Positions 57,442 to 64,000 of a stretch of 64,000 bases of DNA are shown here, one piece after another. The DNA is taken from assembly GCA_013350335.1 (NCBI GenBank), contig CM023538.1:49737195-49801194 (forward strand), in the 5' to 3' direction. Made by a program: the position numbers and the translations under genes. Below the pieces are notes generated by a model. That model worked only from the letters and a program-made list of their open reading frames with translations, was not told the origin of the DNA and did not search any database. How positions within the stretch are numbered: the first letter of the stretch is position 1; each line of letters begins with the position of its first letter. The DNA is from Chimonanthus salicifolius (Eukaryota > Streptophyta > Magnoliopsida > Laurales > Calycanthaceae).

Positions 57442-60400
57442 TGTAATAACCCGACCCTTAAATTAGAAAAATAACAAATTTTTAGAATTATTAACTCGAC
57501 TTTGTGACCGGCTGATATGATAGATTATGGAAAGAGCTTCCCGAAAAGGGATTATGTGACCCGATCAGAGCTCGTTTGCTTAGTGACCCAGCCCGACGAA
57601 GTTCAGAGGGCATTTTGGACATTACTTAATGTCTTTTGTTTTACATATAAAATCATGAATAATGTCTTATAAATCTCTTGAGTGTGAAAGACCACTCTTC
57701 TGATATATTCAGACCTTGAAATTCATACACATATTAAGCTTTTAAGTACGCTAGTCAGTGGCATTTTTGGAATTTCACAAGTATTCCTTGAGACGTGTAT
57801 TTTACATATGCTTTTATCTAAAAGCTTCGATTTTTAAGATACTCCGTATTCCAAAAATTAGCAAACTCAGATCACAGTCAATCTGTATTTTATCAAACTC
57901 TTTGACATTTTTAGAATGTCGAAATGAGTATTTTAAACACTTGTTTCGAAGTGTCAAAATCACGGTGATTATAAGCCGTCTATTTTATCAAAATGTTGAT
58001 TTGTGAAAAATACCCTATTTTCGGTGTCAAAACAAAAATTGATCGTTCCACCGTAGGTAAACCCAGTGTTCTCAACTCACTTACGGTATCGAATTTTCAC
58101 GAGTTAGGGTCTAATATAGACGAACAGAAAAAGGTTAAAGTAACAGTATTTTTCACTGTTATAGAAGATCACTTTTATCTTCTTATCTTCTTCTGCCGAC
58201 ACTATTGAATAGTCGAGATTTTTCAACCCTCTGCCAACAGATCAAATGGTCAAGGTCATTCCAGCAGTTTTCAATAGTGTTTTTCAAAACACTATAAATA
58301 GGTGCATTCAATTTCATTTAAAATCACAAATTCAAACGGTTTTCTCAGTTTTTTCTCTCTACTGGTGTTTACAAATGCCCTAAAGCAGTTTTCTTATATT
58401 TTTAGAAGATTTTTGTAAGTATTTATTTTGAGTTAATATTTTTATTTTCTAGACCTCATTAAGAGGAAGTTAGATATTTAATTTCATCAGAAAATGCCTT
58501 ACGGTTTGCTTCTATAAAAGTCGGAGAAGAAAATACAAAAAAAATTGAAAAATCCGCCCGTGAACAGTGATTTGCGGCGCACTGTGCAGGCCCTAAATTG
58601 TCAGAGGGTCATTTTGGTGATCTTGGTAAATAGTATCCGGTTGCATTTTCGTAAATTTTATGAATAGTACTCAAATGACATTTTCATAATTTTGGTAAAC
58701 AGTACCAGTGACATTTTTGTAAATTTCGTAAATAGTGCCCATGGGCATTTTGGTAATTTTGGATATTTTTAGAGCAAAAACGTAATTTTTACAAAAGTTT
58801 CAAAAATGAATTTTATTTTGTTTTATCTTAAAAATATTTATGTTAGACCACTTGGGGGTTTATTTTTAACCCATATTAAGCTCAGGGGGAAAATTGATTT
58901 TTTTTACAAAATTGCAAGAAAATTCTATAAATGAATTGTCATGATATTCTAAACACTTAGGATTATATATCATGGCTATATAGTGTTATTATACATTGTA
59001 TTTACACTGTTTTCCATTTTAAACAGATTACTGAAAAACACTCGCCAACCGAAGGTGAGGAGATTCAACCACAATATGTGTTTACTGAAGTGCACCTCAT
59101 TTTGCATTCAATACAATGTTTCTTTCACCATTTTCCCTACGACAATAAGTGGATATCCGTAGTCATTTTTACTAACGGAAATGATGTGATGGGATTAGAT
59201 TGCGATACCGACACTGTTCACAAATAAGGAGGTGATTATGAGTTTCTACATGTGAAACGTGAACATGAGAGTGTTTCAAGATATCGAGATCTAGCAATCC
59301 AAAAACGGAGTACGGAACTCACTTATTCCTAAAGCCTACCTGGTATTGTGATGTAGGTGATCTGATGATAGATCAGATATCCAACCGTGATTCCGATATG
59401 AATATGCATTTTGTGTATAATTGTGTGTATTCAAGGATAATTTATCCATGCAATAAATGATGAGTATAGGGTAGATGTACCCAATTGGAGAGAACGGTAA
59501 CACTTATTTGTATTATTATATAATCTGTTGGTGGGCTTTTAATCTGTGTTTAGTTTTCCCAGCATAGTATAGTTAAATACTGATTGCTGATATTTTTATT
59601 ATGATTCCATGCGGGAGGGCTTAGGAATCTATGTTAGTTGAGTGAGGTTATTATGGTCATATGCGTGAGAGATATTATGTGGGTTTACAATTATGTTTAA
59701 ATGCATGTGTTGATATGCATATTGATTGGTGTACTATGCATATCAATTACCTCACACCAATGTATAAAGTACCTAGCTTGTGGAGGGCACTGGTACGAGG
59801 TGTATTTAAAATACGGGCTGTGTGAAGCACTGAGCATGAATTTACCGGCGGTGTAGGAAACGTATTACTTGCGGTTAGGGAAGAGCAGTAGACATTGTTT
59901 GGCGGGGGTATCTTTTTCAGAAAGGAAGGACATTTCATGGTAGATAACTGTGTTGACATTATTTTACATGATTTCTGAGTGTATAAAGTGTTGTTTGATA
60001 ATATGTTTATTATGTTGATAATATGTTTATTATCCAGGACTTATTGTTGTTTTCCTCTTCACTGAGTTTGTAAAGCTCACTCCCCTTACGTAACAGGAAA
60101 CCAGGGGGAACGAAGGACATGAGGATCTTCAGTTGTAGTGTAGGGTGGAAACCCTTTAGCTATCTACCCAATATTGGGGATTTTATGTTTAACTTAGTAG
60201 ACATTGTATATATGAACATGCAATGTAATAAATCATTTATGGTGTTCGTTTGAAACACTATAGAATGTAATAAAGTCTATTTCGTTTCTGATATGCAATT
60301 CTGATGTTGATGGGATTAATTGGTGATAATATTAGGTAGATCATGTGTGACATTTCTATTTGGACTTTCTTAAGAGGTCCAAGTTATAGATTACATGTTG

Positions 60401-60663
60401 GTTAGTAGTGTATCCACCTACTATGCGTCGAGGGTGGAATCTGTCGAGGTTTTGGGTCTTAAGCGGACCTATGTGGCCCCTCCATCTGCTTGGGATTTTT
60501 ACCGGCTAGGTATGGTTAGGTCCGAGGCTGCCAAATGTCAGATCCAAACTTGATCAGATGAGATTTGAAGTCCATTATTAAAATGATTTCCGCAAAGGCT
60601 CAGTATTGTGTTAGAAAAAAAAAATTCTCACGTCAGTGGACTCCGAGGGTCGGGGGCGTGACA
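57442..60663 (+). mobile_element. Solo LTR, 3.2 kb, inserted in the LINE
   Basis: It begins TGTAATAACCCGACCC and ends GGTCGGGGGCGTGACA. Perfect AATTT duplications flank it. A likely promoter lies near 58305 (CACTATAAATAGGTGCATTC), followed by a transcribed-looking pyrimidine-rich leader. A repeated TTTTG/CATTTT(G)GTAA phrase lies at 58610-58760, and GTAAAGCTCACTCCCCTTACG near 60070. The 3' 400 bases resemble the end of 31263-32991. No protein domain. Confidence 0.9.
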
Positions 60664-61194
60664 AATTTGGCAAGAATCTACGTTGAAGTTTCAACAAAGC
60701 AACAACTCCCTGATGCCGAACAATCACACAAAAAGTGCAATACGATTGGAGGCCAAAGATCTGCAGTCCATGCAACTCATTCCTACACTCTCTAGACGGC
60801 TATCCTAGGAATCCTCCAAAACCAAAACAAGTTGGGCACCAAGAAAGTCTTTGTGGTTCTACCCTCGAGGTGGTTGGCTCTAGGAAACTTGCTGTGGATG
60901 GGAAGAAATTGTTGTTGAAGTCAACCATCCTTCTAATAAGTCATTCTTTTTCGTACTGTTGGGGAATCCTCCAAACCTTAGAAACCAAAGCCACCTACAG
61001 CCATTACGACAATCTCCAATATGCTCGTAGATTTGTCTTCTCTACCTAAAGATGGTGACTTGTGTGCACTCGGTGGCTCTGTCTTTAATGAAAAGGACTT
61101 GCGGTAATGGACAATATAATTGACACCTACTCTGGAGCCAAAGGTACAGAAGGGATTGAAGATTGCACTGTGCTGGATGGAACACCGTATCCTT
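60664..61194 (+). pseudogene. L1-type LINE, end of ORF1 and inter-ORF region
   Basis: The frame after the AATTT site gives ARIYVEVSTKQQLPDAEQ, then, after a frameshift near 60735, the WRPKICSPCN block of a plant L1 ORF1 zinc-knuckle region. Downstream frames to 61194 are broken and lack a recognised domain. It directly precedes the endonuclease start. Confidence 0.7.
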
Positions 61195-62160
61195 TATGAT
61201 CATTAGATCATGGAATGTGAAAGGACTAAATCGTCCTCGGATGCAACATGAGTTGAAAGAATGGTTCTCTTCCTCTCATTCAAATATTTTTGTATCTTAG
61301 AAAGTAAGCAAAAAGTAGGAATTTGTTACCATTGCAATAAGCTCACCCCTAGAAACTGGAAGTGTTACTCCAACCTTTCTTTGTGTAGCTCTACGAGGAT
61401 CTGGGTGTTTTGGGAGCAATGTCGTCGACTTGGAAATCCTTTAGACATGCAATGAGGCTGTCTTTTGTAAAGGCACTAATCCAGGGCTTACACCTTTTTC
61501 TTAGGCAGCATTTATGGATCTAACTGTCCCTACTCTAGGCAAGACCTTTGGGCCGAGATCCAACTCTTTTATTCCAGCTGTAATGGTCCTTACATTATTT
61601 TGGGTGACTGCAACTGCATTAGCGGGCAAATGAAAAGGGCGGTGAGCCTCCTTCTATTTGGACTGCAATGAACAGTCAATGCCTCCATTGAAAACTCCTG
61701 ACTGATTGACTTCACTATTGCTGGCCATCTGTTTTCTTTGTCAAATTTTTCATTTGGGCAGAAAAGGGTGGAGAGCAAGTTGGATCGCATACTTAACAAC
61801 CAATATTTCCTCAACTGTTTTTTCTCAAGTACATAGCAACTACTTTGGCCCAGGTATGTCGGACCATAGGGGGATCTCCTTGTGCCTTCCTCTAGTCGAA
61901 ACCAGAAGCAGCATCCCGTTTAAATTCATTAATGCTTGGTGTAGAAACAAGAACTTTTACAAGATGGGTGGAGGAAAATTGGACTCTACGTGTTGATGGC
62001 ACCCACATGTTCATGCCTGTCACAAAGCTTAAGAGGGTCAAGTGTGCTCTGATTAGTTGGCATAGGGCATGTCCTCCTATCAACTCTTGGATTGCTTCTG
62101 TTAGGATGCATCTCGAAGCTGCCTTGACTGCCTTCGACTCATTTCAATCGAGCTAAAACC
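61195..62160 (+). pseudogene. L1-type LINE endonuclease pseudogene
   Basis: The start of an apurinic-like endonuclease is clear at 61197 onward: IRSWNVKGLNRPRMQHELKEW. Further motifs in shifting frames are ILGDCNCI (about 61600), KLDRILNNQYFLNCF (about 61780), SDHRGISL (about 61860), PFKFINAWCRNKNF (about 61920) and EENWTLRVDGTHMF (about 61970). The enzyme would nick target DNA to prime reverse transcription. At least six stops and several frameshifts disable it. Catalytic Asn in WNVKG and His/Asp in SDH are present, but Cys replaces the usual Phe in GDFN. Confidence 0.85.
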
Positions 62161-62410
62161 ATACACTTCTGCTTCGCCCAAAGACAACATAGAACAACAG
62201 CTGGACTTTGAAGCTAGTCTTATTAACAAAAATCAAGGCTCATAAATTAAGTCTTAAGGATATCGAGAGCAAGGTTTTTCTACAATTCTGTCAAAGTGCA
62301 TCAACAACTGAATACAATCAACTCTATTTACTGCAATGATGGGAACTTTAACTACGATCCTACAACAATCAATAATACTTTCATCCTGTAATTCACTGAC
62401 TTATATGGCA
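62161..62410 (+). pseudogene. LINE remnant after the endonuclease
   Basis: Weak traces resemble the linker between L1 endonuclease and reverse transcriptase (KIKAHKLSLKDIESKVFLQF; NSIYCNDGNFNYDPTTINN). No reverse transcriptase motif follows, and the LINE similarity stops near 62410, so the 3' half is deleted or replaced. Confidence 0.5.
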
Positions 62411-63650
62411 ATAATGCACCAATACTGATTGGACAGACTCCCATTGGGGTTCGTTTCAGACTTTCACATGATGTTGGCCCAGGGTTGAATCAGTGAAATT
62501 CGCTGGCAGGTTGCAGATTCAAAGTGCATTTGTTTAGATCTATGGAGTCTGGGAGCCCATTCAGCAAATCACGGCTCGTGAAAGGATTCTCCCTTGGCTG
62601 TTGTTTGACGAACAATACCCGAACCGAAAAATACAATAGTCAGTGAATTCAATTATGCCTTATGGAATCTAGATTAATGTCTCCTTTAATTCAATGGATT
62701 GAATGATGTGGAAGAGAATAATTAAAAGAGAGATGAAATTCAAAATTGATAATTCTTAATCTAGAACCCATAAAACACAACTGAATTAAAATCACCAAGA
62801 ATTAGTTGCAAAAGAACTGAAAGTCCCATTGTCCACGTTGCTAGAACAACATGATTGACCCGGGCGCGGGGGGGGGGGGGGGGGGGGGGGGGGGGGTGGG
62901 AAGGTTGTGGTGAATAAGTCAATCCTATTTTGCATAGTATTTACAAATTTCTTGATTGTTTTAAGTACAGCGGAATATTAATCAAGAGATTTGTTTAGTA
63001 TGATAGATTATTTATAAGTTTTTTGAACATTCACACTAAGATTATGAACCATTTACATATTGCTTGATTATCGAGGCTTGTAACACAATTGTTAATATAA
63101 GATAATCAATATGCAAGTGATGTGTGTTGAGAAGAGTACTTAATACTAAATACAAACATACAAAGATCAAATACCATAAGACTAATTTAAAGTGGTTCTG
63201 TAGCCACCTACATTACTGTTAGACTAACCCCAACCTTGAATTATCCTCCCCAAATCAACTAAGTGGGGACTTACACCTCACAATTAGAGTAGGAATTGCC
63301 ACCCTACTCAATTGGTTGAGACTGGTCACCCACCACGTAGAATAGGAATTCCACCTACTCATTGACTGGGAATTCCACCCACCACATATGCCGGAGACTC
63401 CGTTTAATTTTTTATAGTGGCTCCGGAACCAAGCTTCCTTAAGTCCACTTCAGGAACATAGGTTTTAAAGTAAAATTAAAACCAAGAGCACTTGCCTTTA
63501 TACTCTTTATCTTGATGTGCGCTTCATGAAGATCCCACCTATTGTGTGCCAGCGCTCTGCCTCGTAGCCGCTGTATAGCAATCATAATCCAGGGTGACAA
63601 GGAAACTGGTTTTACCAAAGGTTTCCTAGTTTATGTTCTCTCTTCCTCTT
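62411..63650. other. Intergenic sequence, no gene
   Basis: No supported gene. A poly-G tract of about 30 bases lies at 62868-62896. The phrase (A)GGAATT(G)CCACC...ACTCA(A)TTG occurs three times at 63290-63385 in imperfect copies. Confidence 0.4.
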
Positions 63651-63654
63651 TTCC

Positions 63655-63825
63655 TCCCTTACAAACTCAATCAATATATTGGTTGTTTATGTCTTTTCTC
63701 CTTCTCTGTTTCTCACTTACAAACTCAATCAACAGATTGGTTGTTTATGATTTTACTTTCCTCCTCGCTCTCTCTCTCTCTCTCACAAACTCAATCCCTA
63801 AGATTGGTTGTGTATGATTCCTCAA
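63655..63825. repeat. Three-copy tandem repeat, about 60 bp
   Basis: The phrase ACAAACTCAATC..., then ATTGGTTGTTTATG, occurs at about 63661, 63719 and 63785, separated by pyrimidine-rich sequence that includes a (CT)n tract at 63767-63783. It is a simple local tandem array; the short frames across it are by-products. Confidence 0.75.
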
Positions 63826-64000
63826 GTATAAGCACGAGCGAGAGAGTGATCCATCTGTTGGCCCTTGTTTAAGCTCACTGATAATGATGAGGTTCCAACT
63901 GATTATGCCGAAGGATAATAACTGGTTGCATAAAGATTGATTTTTATAGAGAAAGAAACCAGTTGAAATAACGGTAATGTACCGATAGATCGGTCGCACC
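63826..64000. other. Window end, nothing recognised
   Basis: No gene or repeat boundary is visible in the last 175 bases. Confidence 0.4.

Overview
This window looks like repeat-rich nuclear DNA from a flowering plant. Three things point there: long Ty3/gypsy-type LTRs with TGTAA...TTACA ends, tRNA-Met-type primer sites and tRNA-derived SINEs, and a host gene of the plant ankyrin-PGG membrane family. The species cannot be named from the sequence. I see no rRNA or tRNA gene, no CRISPR array and no organellar insert. The only plausible host gene is a minus-strand ankyrin/PGG gene (34973-39152, four exons with compatible phases, N-terminal part not found). Most other sequence is transposable elements inserted into one another. 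Many insertions can be resolved because their 5-bp target-site duplications (TSDs) are still readable.

Left part (1-34652). A Tat-like solo LTR lies at 1346-3278. A decayed gag-only gypsy element follows: 5' LTR pieces at 6005-6548 and 17947-19250, primer site at 19253, gag pseudogene at 19877-21175, and a 3' LTR starting at 28549. Its 5' LTR is split by a solo LTR (6554-17941, TSD GAAGT). That LTR holds two further solo LTRs: 9225-12609 on the minus strand, and 13314-17296, a sibling of its own host with TSD GTTAC. The interior of the gypsy element is split by a minus-strand LTR element (22505-27473). The 3' LTR is split by a rearranged mini-copia (29562-30685, TSD CTCAC). Two further LTR-like segments fill 31263-34652.

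Middle part (34653-49390). The ankyrin/PGG gene carries a TRIM in its last intron and two MITE-like elements in upstream introns. Beyond it is a 2-kb foldback array of alternately inverted arms (39978-42005). A deleted copia element (43445-45710) abuts a SINE. A non-autonomous LTR element with a perfect TSD and unrecognised cargo occupies 46037-47884.

Right part (49395-64000). A 3.85-kb solo LTR (49395-53243, TSD TTTGT) belongs to the same family as the minus-strand one at 9225-12609. Both carry nine or ten dispersed copies of a hairpin motif (TTCGGCC...GGCCGAA). Next come a second SINE, a tiny TRIM, and a dead L1-type LINE (55209-62410). The LINE is interrupted by a minus-strand TRIM (TSD AAAAA) and by a 3.2-kb solo LTR (TSD AATTT).

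No autonomous coding element survives. The observations most worth a second look are the foldback array, the hairpin-studded LTR family, the 46037-47884 element, and the same-family nested solo LTRs with different minisatellite expansions.
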